A DNA stretch of 64,000 nucleotides from Halapricum sp. CBA1109. Its GTDB lineage: Archaea; Halobacteriota; Halobacteria; Halobacteriales; Haloarculaceae. Below are positions 38,745 to 47,746 of the stretch, in pieces. A model generated the notes under the pieces. The model searched no databases, had not been told where the DNA came from, and saw nothing but the letters and a program-made list of their open reading frames with translations. Numbering within the stretch: the first letter of the stretch is position 1; every line of letters starts with the position of its first letter. Both the position numbers and the translations under genes were made by a program. The stretch spans positions 1-64,000 of the forward strand of contig NZ_WPCA01000001.1 in NCBI RefSeq assembly GCF_009741825.1. The letters run 5' to 3'.

Positions 38745-40208
38745 ATGGCTGGCAGCAATCAGGGTGGCACTGATCAATCGGCGTTGGAGGAGGAAGAAAC
38801 ACAATCACAGACAGAGGACAAGTTCGACGCCACTCAGGAAGATACTGCTGCCGACAACGCGTCTCTCGGTCTTTCCGAAGACGATGCTGGCGGAAGTACA
38901 CAACAGTCGATTCGGGATATGCTCAACGAGGACGGTGGCGGGTCAGTTTTTGTCAACCGAGATCTCGTGGAGCCGGACACCATCATCGACGAAGAGCGGA
39001 TCGTCGGCCGCGACGATCAACTCGAGTCCGTCGTATCGTTCCTGAAGCCGACATTGCAAGGAAATCGGCCGCCGAATATGCTGCTCTACGGTCCCGCCGG
39101 TACTGGGAAGTCACTCATCATCGGTGCCGTGACACAGCAAATCGTCGATCTCTGTAAATCAAATGGTGAAAGTTTCGGTGTTGTCGACATCAACTGCCAG
39201 CCAATCAACACCCTCGACCAAGCGGTCTACGAACTCGTCCAGACAGTCGCAAAAGACGTCGGTGCAGAGGTGGGCGTGCCCGAAACTGGCGTGTCGACGA
39301 AGCGTAAGTACAGACGTCTCTACGAACTTATTAACAAACATCACGACTCGGTCATCTTCATCCTCGACGAGATCGATCTCTTGGTCGGACGGCGTGCTAA
39401 CGACGAGCCTGCCTACTCAAAGTTACTCTACCAACTCTCGCGAGCCAGCAATACGAACGAGATTGAGGGGAGAGTATCCGTCGCAGCACTGACGAACGAT
39501 CCGAAATTCATGGAGGATATTGACGGCCGTGCCGAGAGTTCGTTCAACCCACGGGACGTCTACTTTCCGGATTATGATGCCACCCAGTTGCGCGAAATAC
39601 TCCAGAATCGTCGCGATGCTTTTCGGCCGGATGCACTCTCCGATGACGTAATTCCACTTGTTGCTGCCTTCGCAGCACAAAGTCACGGGGACGCTCGGAA
39701 GGCCATCGACCTGTTTCGTGGCGCCGGCGACCTCGCCGACGAGCGTGATGATGACCACGTCGACGAACACCACGTCCGCGAGTCTCAAGAGGAAATCGAC
39801 AAAGATCGGTCGCTAAAGCTCGTCGAGGGACTCACGACACAAAAAAAGATCTCACTGTACGCCACTGCCGCCGTCGCCCATTACTCAAAGCGCTCCGGAA
39901 GCTCTGTTCCAAGTCCAGTCGGATTCAAAGTATATCAGTGGGTGACGGACGATATCGATGCGGATCAAATGACACGGGAAACGTACGTCAAGTACGTCAA
40001 GGAGCTTTCCACGTACGGATTGATTTCTACATCGAGGAAGAGTCGTGGTCGCGGTGGCGGGATGTACATGGAGTTCACCTTCACAGGTGACCCCACTGGG
40101 ATCATGAAACGGATCACGGAAGACACCCGATTGGAGAGTATTGCCGAACAGGAGGAACTCCTCCGAACGGTGGTCAACGCACAGCTGAAGGACTTCCACC
40201 AGGGCTAA
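38745..40208 (+). CDS. cdc6: Orc1/Cdc6-type replication initiator, second copy
   Basis: The protein has 487 residues. An acidic disordered N-terminal ~70 residues precede an AAA+ core with Walker A GPAGTGKS (116-123), FILDEIDLLVG (Walker B), RAESSFNPRDVYFPDYD (arginine finger region) and SHGDARKAIDLFRGA (sensor 2). A C-terminal winged helix contains LVEGLTTQKKISLYATAAV and RGRGGGMYMEFTF. Its length and domain order are those of full haloarchaeal Orc1/Cdc6, unlike the shorter copy at 2516-3526. ORB-like repeats on both sides indicate that this gene and its flanks form a replication origin. Confidence 0.93.
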   Translation: MAGSNQGGTDQSALEEEETQSQTEDKFDATQEDTAADNASLGLSEDDAGGSTQQSIRDMLNEDGGGSVFVNRDLVEPDTIIDEERIVGRDDQLESVVSFLKPTLQGNRPPNMLLYGPAGTGKSLIIGAVTQQIVDLCKSNGESFGVVDINCQPINTLDQAVYELVQTVAKDVGAEVGVPETGVSTKRKYRRLYELINKHHDSVIFILDEIDLLVGRRANDEPAYSKLLYQLSRASNTNEIEGRVSVAALTNDPKFMEDIDGRAESSFNPRDVYFPDYDATQLREILQNRRDAFRPDALSDDVIPLVAAFAAQSHGDARKAIDLFRGAGDLADERDDDHVDEHHVRESQEEIDKDRSLKLVEGLTTQKKISLYATAAVAHYSKRSGSSVPSPVGFKVYQWVTDDIDADQMTRETYVKYVKELSTYGLISTSRKSRGRGGGMYMEFTFTGDPTGIMKRITEDTRLESIAEQEELLRTVVNAQLKDFHQG

Positions 40209-40244
40209 GCTGGGATATTTTCTCGGAGTGTGGGTGTAGACACA

Positions 40245-40510
40245 CCCCCCGTCATCGATGTGTAAGTCCCTCACCCCTCTCCCCGTCATCGAAGTGTAAC
40301 TGGCATCGATGAAGCGACTAGTTCAACGAAGCTGAGCAAGCGTGTTCGGTATTAGTGAACGCAAAGTCCAGGTCGTCAATAGCACAGATCACTCTTGTCA
40401 GACTCAACTGAGATTGGAAAATGCCTTTGAACAAAGGAGAGGAAGGAGATTCCTGACGGATTGTCTCGAATCCATAACACAACCCCCTCCCCCCCGTCAT
40501 CGATGTGTAA
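40245..40510 (-). repeat. ORB-like repeats downstream of the second Orc1/Cdc6 gene
   Basis: Three copies on the minus strand: 40245-40265 (CCCCCCGTCATCGATGTGTAA as read on +), 40281-40300 (CCCCGTCATCGAAGTGTAAC) and 40482-40509 (long C-run then GTCATCGATGTGTAAA). They are the reverse complement of the upstream boxes, so the two sets point at each other across the initiator gene. Confidence 0.78.
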
Positions 40511-40846
40511 ATCACCGATGAAGGAGGGGTAGAGCCGATGAATCGAACGGTCTCATTCAGGGTAAGAGGGTCTAACGCTAGTGATAGCAAGGAAAGAAGG
40601 GTGCAGAACAACGATCTTTCAGAGTGATTATCCTCGCTCGGTCAGTTGGAATGTTACTCCAGCTGACACTCACTCTAGGTCCATTACGGCTTTGGTTAAT
40701 TCGGCGGTTACATAAAACTTCGTCAGACTAGAGTCATAAGTTCTAGAGAAGCTATTTCTGGAGTGTCACGGCTTCTTAACCGCGTCTGCGACTGTTCCGT
40801 CTGTTTTCCCATGATTTCGTCTTCTCCCCCTGCCCTCTTCTCACGG

Positions 40847-40875
40847 TTTTACACATCGATGACGGGGGGGGAGGG
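40847..40875 (+). repeat. ORB-like repeat with long G-run
   Basis: TTTTACACATCGATGACGG followed by an uninterrupted G-run and AGGG. It is the best match to the upstream boxes and is in direct orientation, closing the origin region. The 40511-40846 interval between the boxes is without a gene and is a plausible unwinding region. Confidence 0.78.
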
Positions 40876-40905
40876 TCCCCGTTCCCAGCTTCATCGAGGT
40901 CGTAT

Positions 40906-41268
40906 TTACTTTGGGTTGACTGGTGCGATATACTCGTTTTTCCACGAGTCTCCGTCACGCCACTGCCAGTAGAAGTACCGGTATCCCGGTTTCGTCTCTT
41001 TCACCGTGATGTAGGCTCCACTTGCTGGAACGTCGTCGTATTCATTGGGATCTGTCGATAACCCGCGTTCCTCTAACTCCTCGAGTTCCTCTTGATCTAC
41101 TTCTTCCTCAGCTCGACGTTGTTGAAGCTCTGCTTCTCGCTGTTCTCGTTTCCATTCGGCAAGATCACTCGCATAGGTGGCCACAGCTTCCAGTCGTTCC
41201 GGAGACTGTTTCTTGAGCGGCTCAAGAAGATATTTTGGTAGGTCCGGAGTTGGAGGCTTCCTTGCCAT
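40906..41268 (-). CDS. Small coiled-coil protein with C-terminal DUF6788-like motif
   Basis: The protein has 120 residues. Residues about 25-70 form a charged coiled coil (DLAEWKREQREAELQQRRAE). The C-terminus YRYFYWQWRDGDSWKNEYI matches the short aromatic motif seen in many haloarchaeal plasmid and virus proteins (DUF6788-like; name tentative). Its ATG is two bases from an inverted repeat covering its promoter (41270-41311), suggesting tight regulation. Function unknown; perhaps a small DNA-associated protein of the plasmid. Confidence 0.6.
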   Translation of the reverse strand: MARKPPTPDLPKYLLEPLKKQSPERLEAVATYASDLAEWKREQREAELQQRRAEEEVDQEELEELEERGLSTDPNEYDDVPASGAYITVKETKPGYRYFYWQWRDGDSWKNEYIAPVNPK

Positions 41269-41269
41269 A

Positions 41270-41311
41270 GTTACCCCACGTTCCGCAACTACTTTGAATT
41301 TGTGGGGTAAC
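41270..41311. repeat. Inverted repeat GTTACCCCAC...GTGGGGTAAC, left copy
   Basis: Ten-base arms GTTACCCCAC (41270-41279) and GTGGGGTAAC (41302-41311) are separated by 22 bp, directly abutting the start codon of the leftward gene. A second copy with similar flank (AG..CACACC..CTGT) lies at 43444-43486. Either a dimeric operator or an end of a small mobile cassette. Confidence 0.6.
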
Positions 41312-41608
41312 TACAGGCACACCACCCTGTCCGAAATTTCGAGGACTCAGCCGATCATGATATCGGTCACAGCAGTTCTTCAAATTCATCGACCTAGCGG
41401 TTTCGAGTCACAATCGAAGGTACGACAGAAGCCAGGATTCTGACGAAACACTGTCTGTATGCTTCGCAATCTGCTTGTTCTGTGACTAGCTCACGCCGTA
41501 TTCGATGTAGCAGGATTTGTCTGCATCTGGGTAGCCGTTCCGCATAGGCCGATTGTAAACAGAAATCCACAAACATATTTATATGAATCCACTCTATAGT
41601 TTACAGAG

Positions 41609-42559
41609 ATGCTGACCAAGGCCAGCCTTGCACTGCTAGACGCGCTTAGCGCTGGCCGTGAAGCTACAGCAAACGAACTCGCGACCGAGACTGAGTATTC
41701 CCAGGCACATATCTACGACGTCCTTGACACGTTGATCGAAGACGGCTTGCTCACCGAAGCCCGCGGTTCGAAGAATCGGCGTCTCGTCCAGGTGACTGAC
41801 CATCCAGTCGTCGAGTCGTATCGAGACCTCCGTTCGAAGCTCGGTCACGTCGACTGGACTGAGATACTCTCACCAGCGACGCTGCGGGTGTGCTGGTATC
41901 TCGACGAACCACGTCGAGCGACCGAGATCGCAGACCGACTCGAAATTACCCGACAGGGCGTCCACAACGCGTTGTCACTGCTCAAGCATCGTGCAATGCT
42001 GTCGCCGTCTGGGCCCGAATACGCGTTGACTGATGACCTCTCGCCACTGCTAAGGTTTGCACGAGAAGTCGTGACACACGAACATCGCTCGCGAGCTCGA
42101 GAACTCGCCCCGAGTGCGACAGTCGAGTGGTGTGACCCGAAGCGAGCACTCGTTCGCGTCCAGACGTCGGAGGATACGACCGCACTAGAGTCAAGTCCTG
42201 AGTGGCGACTCACTGGACTCGCACGATTCCAGGAGTACGGCTTACAGTTCTTCCTCGGTGGCGAACCCGCGTTCTGGTACGCACCGGATGAAGACCTCAC
42301 GCCCTCGGAGGTCGTGTGCCACACTCTCGTCCTCGATAGCGGGTCGCGACGCGTCAGTTATTCGATGCTGCTGATCGAGAAACTGAATATCGATCAGGAG
42401 ATCCTCACAGAAACGGCCAGGTGGTACGATCTGGAGACAGCGGTGGCCGCAATGTACCGACCCCTTCACGGAGAGTTCGAGATTGCTGAGGACCTCCCAA
42501 TCTTCCTTCCAAGTGAATCAGAATTTATGGCTCTCAAAGAGCAATACGGTGTCCAATGA
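41609..42559 (+). CDS. Two-HTH transcriptional regulator/antitoxin-like protein
   Basis: The protein has 316 residues. A first winged helix (residues about 1-65, with ANELATETEYSQAHIYDVLDTL) and a second at about 85-130 (EIADRLEITRQGVHNALSLL) are followed by a ~180-residue mixed domain with no recognised family. A TATA box (CATATTTATATG, about 41573-41585) fits a leaderless start. The gene overlaps the nucleotidyltransferase gene by ATGA, so the pair resembles AbiE-like regulator/nucleotidyltransferase toxin-antitoxin operons. It would repress the operon and neutralise the toxin; inferred from layout. Confidence 0.65.
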   Translation: MLTKASLALLDALSAGREATANELATETEYSQAHIYDVLDTLIEDGLLTEARGSKNRRLVQVTDHPVVESYRDLRSKLGHVDWTEILSPATLRVCWYLDEPRRATEIADRLEITRQGVHNALSLLKHRAMLSPSGPEYALTDDLSPLLRFAREVVTHEHRSRARELAPSATVEWCDPKRALVRVQTSEDTTALESSPEWRLTGLARFQEYGLQFFLGGEPAFWYAPDEDLTPSEVVCHTLVLDSGSRRVSYSMLLIEKLNIDQEILTETARWYDLETAVAAMYRPLHGEFEIAEDLPIFLPSESEFMALKEQYGVQ

Positions 42560-43425
42560 CTGTGTTCAAAGGAGGTGAGGCGATCAGGGCGTTCCTCGAA
42601 GAGTTCGACAGCTGGCTTTCGGAACCCGTAGACGTGTATCTTCTCGGCGGCTCCGCGATGACAGCACGAGGGCTGAAAGATCAGACCGAGGATATCGACC
42701 TTGCACTGGGTGTCGTTTCCGAGTTCGAGCACGTTCTGCAGGTGCTTCAGGCAGAAGGCTTCGCGGTGGTTGACGAGCCGACGGAGTCGTTCGAGGGTGT
42801 CGGGAAAACAGTTGAGCTCCATCACGAAGACCGCGGATTCCATGTCGATCTTTTCGAGCGGCAAGTCGTCGGGAAAGTGTGGATCACCGAGCGAATGCAT
42901 GACCGGGCCGAGGAATTCTGGACCGGTGACCACGCGACGGCGTTTGTCCTCTCGGATGAGGATATGTTTCTGCTGAAAGCGGTCTCAGGTGGTGACCTGG
43001 CGAGTGGCCGCCGCCGCGACATTGAGGATATGCGGAAGTACGCCCAGCGTGGCCTCGACTATGAATCGATCCTGACCGAAATCGGCGAACAGCGTCCGTT
43101 CAACACAGGGTCGACTGAAGCACGGCACATCCGCGACCGTTCCCATCCGCTGTTCACTATCGAGATGGCCGTCACTTCTCTGTCTGGCCTCCCGAATACG
43201 TTCACGTCTCGTATCGCAGAGTTCGCGACAGAGTTCGAAGTTGAGTACACCGTCTTGGGTGCGGTCGATGATGGGGTAGCCGATGTCGAGAAAATTCGAG
43301 ACCGCGTCCTCTCGAACGTGAGAGCGCTTTCTGACGACCAATCGGGCGCTGTTGACGATGCAATTGCTCGATTAGTCGAAAAGCAGATTCTAGAGCGCGA
43401 GGGGACTGCTGTCCGACTCAGGTAA
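42556..43425 (+). CDS. Nucleotidyltransferase (DUF6036/AbiEii-like), toxin candidate
   Basis: The protein has 289 residues. VYLLGGSAMTARGLKDQTED-IDLAL gives the GG(S)-x(n)-D-x-D signature of minimal nucleotidyltransferases, with a third acidic strand around FHVDLF. The middle (LLKAVSGGDLASGRRRDIEDM) matches the AbiEii/DUF6036 helical segment, and the C-terminal ~100 residues form a winged-helix-like tail. AbiEii enzymes transfer nucleotides onto tRNA or proteins and stop growth. It overlaps the regulator by four bases and is followed by the second copy of the inverted repeat. Confidence 0.7.
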   Translation: MTVFKGGEAIRAFLEEFDSWLSEPVDVYLLGGSAMTARGLKDQTEDIDLALGVVSEFEHVLQVLQAEGFAVVDEPTESFEGVGKTVELHHEDRGFHVDLFERQVVGKVWITERMHDRAEEFWTGDHATAFVLSDEDMFLLKAVSGGDLASGRRRDIEDMRKYAQRGLDYESILTEIGEQRPFNTGSTEARHIRDRSHPLFTIEMAVTSLSGLPNTFTSRIAEFATEFEVEYTVLGAVDDGVADVEKIRDRVLSNVRALSDDQSGAVDDAIARLVEKQILEREGTAVRLR

Positions 43426-43443
43426 GGTATCTTCTCAACAGGG

Positions 43444-43486
43444 GTTACCCCACGCTGTTCACATAGATTCTGCTTTGTGGGGTAAC
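43444..43486. repeat. Inverted repeat GTTACCCCAC...GTGGGGTAAC, right copy
   Basis: Same ten-base arms as the left copy, with a 23-bp spacer (43454-43476). It lies 19 bp after the nucleotidyltransferase stop. The following AGACACACCCCTGT resembles the sequence after the left copy. The rest of the gap to 43810 holds no gene. Confidence 0.6.
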
Positions 43487-43810
43487 TCTAGCAGACACAC
43501 CCCTGTGTCCGCAATAGCACTGCATCAAATACACTAAACTGCGGCTACTCTCAGTAGCGTGTCATAGAAACATTCACGATCAATTCTCTGCGGTGCTACC
43601 CGGATAGTGGAATGTTGGAAGAAATACAGTTTCAGAAGGCTCTGCAAAATATAGAGGTTGGATTCAGCACAGAATTATAATCCGTTTCTATATCCGAGTC
43701 TGGGGCCGACGGTTTCCGCACAAGTTCTCTACATCGAGATTCCTCTTATCCGATGCTGGCTTTATAAGTGGGAAATTTATAAGAATTAGGGATTTTTACT
43801 AACAGGCCTA

Positions 43811-45067
43811 ATGACATCAGCCAGAATAATATCTGATTTTCTAGAGGAAGTGGCTGTTGATGTTGATGCGCCCGAACGAGGCATAATATCGCCTTGGGAA
43901 GATTTTGATAATAGTACTCTGACCGAAGATATCCTTATTTTGGACACTGAGATATCAAAGACAGAAGACAAGACCGGTGGTGATACTGTTGGTGGAGAAG
44001 GTACACATGATGCGATGATGTTTTTGCAGAAATCTATTGTCGAGCTTTTAGAAACGGGTAGAACTGTTGTCGCCCTTACAACATCATTAGAATCACTGCA
44101 TCCAAGACCTAACAAAACATATCTATTTTCCAATTACAACTGGTTATCAAAATTTGATGGGTTCCCTTCAGAATCCCCGCCGCCTCCAGAATCAGATGAG
44201 GAATGCGCTGTTTCGGAAGTTGTTGATCATTGGTGGGCACATGTTGATCTTGAGCGTAACGAAGAACCATTCACTCCATATTTTACTAACGTAACCAATT
44301 CTGAGGTCTATATCGATGTTGAAAACTCTGCGATATGTGATTACGAGGTTATTGCCAAAATACCCGGAAAGGAGCCAGTAGGCGATCTCCCTGTGGGATT
44401 AGTAGTAAAGAGCTGGGAATACAATGATGAATTGATCGAGCCCGATGGGAACGTCGTTTTCCTTCCAAAACCAGACGAGATTAAGGTTGACGGAGAGAGA
44501 TGGTTCAGATCCCTAATCGAGATTGGACAAATATTTTCTCCGGGTACAAAATCAGTTGACCAATATAATCGGCTTATCGGCCGTATACATACTCCTAAGC
44601 TTGAGAATGTATACAGAATATGTGATAGACTGTCAGCTGTTGGTCGCCAATTACAAGAGAGATATTCAGATCGAAGCACCATTGAGATCAACGATGAGTA
44701 TGACGTCCAAGACCTCTTTCATGCTATGCTGAAACTGTACTTTGACGATATTCGTGAAGAAGAATGGGCACCAAGTTATGCCGGGAAATCCCCAAGAATT
44801 GATTTTCTTTTGAAACAAGAGACTATAGCTGTGGAAATAAAAATAACAAGATCTGGTAGAGGGAACGCCGATATCTTAGAAGAATTAAGTGAGGACAAAG
44901 AACATTATCGAACCCATCCCGACTGCGAATTTCTTGTTTGTTATGTTCATGACCCTGGATATGAGATAACAAATCCAGCAGGTTTTGAAGAAGATCTAAG
45001 TGAAGATATAGATAGCCTAACTACGGAAGTTATTGTCTCATCAACTTCCCGTATTTCTGGGGTCTGA
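43811..45067 (+). CDS. Protein with C-terminal DpnII/MboI-like restriction nuclease domain
   Basis: The protein has 418 residues. Residues about 1-290 are unrecognised and include an N-terminal TSARIISDFLEEVAVDVDAPERG stretch. Residues about 295-400 carry YDVQDLFHAMLKLYFDDI, EEWAPSYAGKSPRIDFLL and VEIKITRSG, then LVCYVHDPG: a D-x(n)-E-x-K nuclease core of the DpnII/MboI-like family that is often fused to sensor domains in defence genes. The base composition is distinctly AT-rich (many ATA, TTA and AGA codons), unlike its neighbours, which points to recent acquisition from a low-GC source. It stands alone and may be a single-gene defence system. Confidence 0.7.
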   Translation: MTSARIISDFLEEVAVDVDAPERGIISPWEDFDNSTLTEDILILDTEISKTEDKTGGDTVGGEGTHDAMMFLQKSIVELLETGRTVVALTTSLESLHPRPNKTYLFSNYNWLSKFDGFPSESPPPPESDEECAVSEVVDHWWAHVDLERNEEPFTPYFTNVTNSEVYIDVENSAICDYEVIAKIPGKEPVGDLPVGLVVKSWEYNDELIEPDGNVVFLPKPDEIKVDGERWFRSLIEIGQIFSPGTKSVDQYNRLIGRIHTPKLENVYRICDRLSAVGRQLQERYSDRSTIEINDEYDVQDLFHAMLKLYFDDIREEEWAPSYAGKSPRIDFLLKQETIAVEIKITRSGRGNADILEELSEDKEHYRTHPDCEFLVCYVHDPGYEITNPAGFEEDLSEDIDSLTTEVIVSSTSRISGV

Positions 45068-45417
45068 ATTCCACGTATATTGAGTACATTTGATCCCTGA
45101 GTTCGTTGACCGATTCTCATTCGGTGTTCGGCCCGACGGTGCGTCTTGCGAAACTCACTCAACGATTAGAAGTTGTACCGGCCCACTAAAACGGAGTTGA
45201 TCGCACCAACTTCTGCCAGCGGTTTTGAAAATCCGATCAATCTCTAAGACCAATGAGGAATGATAATAAACGACTTAGCTGAAACTCATGAGAAATGATA
45301 GGTAAGATTTGCGTGTTCTGTCTTGCACAGGGTGATCCGACCTATTCAGAAATTATCATAATCCGGGTGCAAGATGTAGAGATTTTATTAGGTACTCGGT
45401 TTGCAAAGAGGGCGACA
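45068..45417. other. Gap without recognisable gene
   Basis: About 350 bp. Contains a near-repeat (AATGAGGAATGATA near 45253 and CATGAGAAATGATA near 45287) but no supported coding frame, tRNA or transposon end. Confidence 0.3.
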
Positions 45418-45852
45418 CTAACGCGGTCGGATAGTATCGTCTGTGACTTCGATATTTGCCGAGTTTAATTTGTCATAGAATGAACTCACATCATCCGTCA
45501 GAATCGCGCCGATATTCTCTTCCAACTGTGATATCTTCCAATCACCATTAATTTTTGTAGGATATGGGATGATAGCTTGAGCACTATCTACAAGTACTAT
45601 ATTCTTTGAATAAATCGGGGAGTTGTTATGATACACGTATGCAGTATCGGATTTGCAAGGACCAGGGTATACATCAGTCCAATCTTCACTGAAATCCTCC
45701 TTTTGCTGGTGTATCCCATGCCTCTCGATCCGCCAACTGGTATTCCAACTATGTGTGTGAACTATTTTCTCCTCATGTTGAAGAATGAATTTTGGCCATT
45801 CTCCTGCATCTGCGTCTGCTATGTCACCAAGTTCATCTGGTATCCGGCTCAT
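45418..45852 (-). CDS. Hypothetical protein
   Basis: The protein has 144 residues, AT-rich like the nuclease gene it converges with. Aromatic-rich beta segments (THSWNTSWRIERHG, YVYHNNSPIYSKN) and no TM helix or known motif. It may belong to the same acquired low-GC segment. No function can be given. Confidence 0.5.
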   Translation of the reverse strand: MSRIPDELGDIADADAGEWPKFILQHEEKIVHTHSWNTSWRIERHGIHQQKEDFSEDWTDVYPGPCKSDTAYVYHNNSPIYSKNIVLVDSAQAIIPYPTKINGDWKISQLEENIGAILTDDVSSFYDKLNSANIEVTDDTIRPR

Positions 45853-46004
45853 AGTTTGTTTATCAGACGGATGGTTAGTAAAAACTTGGTTGAGTCAGCC
45901 GGCGTATACCAAGTTCGGTGCTGAATATGCGCCTTCTATCTTGCACGCGAGTCTTGACAAGAGTTGGATAGACAGACGGTGGGAAGCTTTCTATGACACG
46001 CTCC

Positions 46005-47630
46005 TCAGTGGAACCCAACCGGTTCGTCGTCGTCCAAATTGTCGATGTCAACCAAGCCCTCTGTAGGTCTGTCTGAAACTTTCTCAGTTTTTGTTTCGCG
46101 AAGTAGATGCTGTGAGGCCTCCGATAAGGCATCAGCTGATGGAAAATCGCTCTTGATCACAGACGGCCCATTTCGACGGGCAGCCGATCGTTTGGCTTCG
46201 TCGACGAGCTCAGCGAGATCCGCCCCAGTGAATCCTTCCGTGTAGGTTGCAATCTCGCTTAGTTCATCTGAATCGATGTCTGCTGGAACACCCGCTAGTT
46301 TCGAGTGCAAAATCGCGTTACGTGCGTTCTTCTCCGGAAGGCCGACATAGTAGTGTGAGGTCAGTCGTCCAGGACGAAGAATGGCGGGATCGATATCATC
46401 AGGCCGATTCGTAGCTGCGACTACGATCGATTCGCGATTTTCTGACGTGAGATGCACCAAAAATTCAGTCGTCATCTTCCGATCCTCTGCATGGATGTTA
46501 TTCATGTCTCCTCCTCGAGCCCCGAATAGGTGCTCAGCTTCGTCAATGAATACCACGCTGGGACCTAGCCGAGCAGCTTCATCGAAAAGCTGGTGAATCT
46601 TCGTGGGCCCCTCGTTGACCCATTTGCTAGCGACGTCGGATGGACTCAACTCGACGAAGGGAACTCCGAGCTCGCCGGCGAGGGCACGGGCAAATATCGT
46701 CTTTCCAGTCCCCGGAGGCCCATAGAACAGAATCCCTCGCTCGGGCTCAACATCGAAACGTGTGAATCGGTCATCACCGATATGCTCTGCCCGAAGTGGG
46801 GCAATAATCTCGTCAGTCAGTACGCTCTTTAGTTCGTCATATCCTCCAATCTCGTCGAAGTCTATGTCCGACCACTGCCAATCAAAGGACATCTGCGTGA
46901 ACTGCTGGGACTGTTGATTCCGGCGTTCCTGAGTTTTCCTAAACTGATCTCGTTTGGCCTGATTCGTAATCGACTGTTGTGAACCAGCAGATGAACTCAT
47001 AGCCGAAGCCCTCTGCGTTTGCTCGCTCTCTGATTTGGTAGACTCGTCTTCTGGTAAGTCCTTTGCCACGTCGAACCCAACAAAACCCCCAAAGAGGCTG
47101 AATATGAATATGACGCTGGAGGAACTGGGGCTCGGGATCCCAGCTACACCGAGCCATGAAACGACCCAGTAGACTACTGAGTAACCAGCTAGCAATGCAG
47201 TGGACAATAAGAACCCCATCAGTACAGGGGGCTTCTCAATTGCGCGGTAATACGAAAATACGATCTGCTCAGCTAACTTTGACCGATCCTTCAGTACTGA
47301 GATTGCTATATAAAGAATCTCTCTGTAAGCAAAGGCCACAACTAAACTTGCTACTCCCGCTAATAGGAGAAATGGACTGCTTATTGGAATTCTAAGGGGT
47401 ATGAGAACGAACCGTAGTAGTGCGTAGATTAGTCCAACAGTTATGAAGCAAAGTAGCCAACTACCCCATCTACCAACCGAGCTCTCTCCACGTAGAACTA
47501 TTCTGTAGTCCTCGATTTCGGGAAGATCTTTTTCGACCATTGACTGGATACGTCGGTCGAGAAAGATTACAGTGAGATCGCTAACAATTACCGCTGCGAA
47601 CAGGACTGCGAATGCAAATATGAGGTCCAT
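46005..47630 (-). CDS. Membrane-anchored AAA+ ATPase
   Basis: The protein has 541 residues. Multiple TM helices in the first ~195 residues (about 1-25, 57-80, 82-110, 136-165, 170-190), a Gln/Ser-rich linker, then an AAA+ module with Walker A GPPGTGKT (304-311), Walker B FIDEAE (361-366), sensor NRPDDIDPAILRPGR and a C-terminal lid TGADLAELVDEAKRSA. It resembles FtsH/CDC48-type ATPases but has no HExxH protease motif. Sitting beside the conjugation block it could extract or assemble membrane proteins of the transfer machinery; it could equally be an independent cargo gene. Confidence 0.75.
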   Translation of the reverse strand: MDLIFAFAVLFAAVIVSDLTVIFLDRRIQSMVEKDLPEIEDYRIVLRGESSVGRWGSWLLCFITVGLIYALLRFVLIPLRIPISSPFLLLAGVASLVVAFAYREILYIAISVLKDRSKLAEQIVFSYYRAIEKPPVLMGFLLSTALLAGYSVVYWVVSWLGVAGIPSPSSSSVIFIFSLFGGFVGFDVAKDLPEDESTKSESEQTQRASAMSSSAGSQQSITNQAKRDQFRKTQERRNQQSQQFTQMSFDWQWSDIDFDEIGGYDELKSVLTDEIIAPLRAEHIGDDRFTRFDVEPERGILFYGPPGTGKTIFARALAGELGVPFVELSPSDVASKWVNEGPTKIHQLFDEAARLGPSVVFIDEAEHLFGARGGDMNNIHAEDRKMTTEFLVHLTSENRESIVVAATNRPDDIDPAILRPGRLTSHYYVGLPEKNARNAILHSKLAGVPADIDSDELSEIATYTEGFTGADLAELVDEAKRSAARRNGPSVIKSDFPSADALSEASQHLLRETKTEKVSDRPTEGLVDIDNLDDDEPVGFH

Positions 47631-47746
47631 TGATTGCTGGTTGTGTCACGTGGTGGTATCCTCGGTGTGGGTGGGTTGTGCTCAGCTGCACTACCCGTAT
47701 ATCGCTGTTATATCTAATAAACTCTCACCGTGAAAGCAAGCGCATT

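Noticed and set aside
38494-40875. Repeats around the second Orc1/Cdc6 gene as a CRISPR array
   Set aside because: Copies are irregularly spaced, in both orientations, and carry G-runs, which fits origin boxes and not CRISPR repeats.
46005-47630. FtsH protease
   Set aside because: The AAA+ module is clear but no HExxH zinc protease motif follows; the C-terminus is only a short lid and acidic tail.
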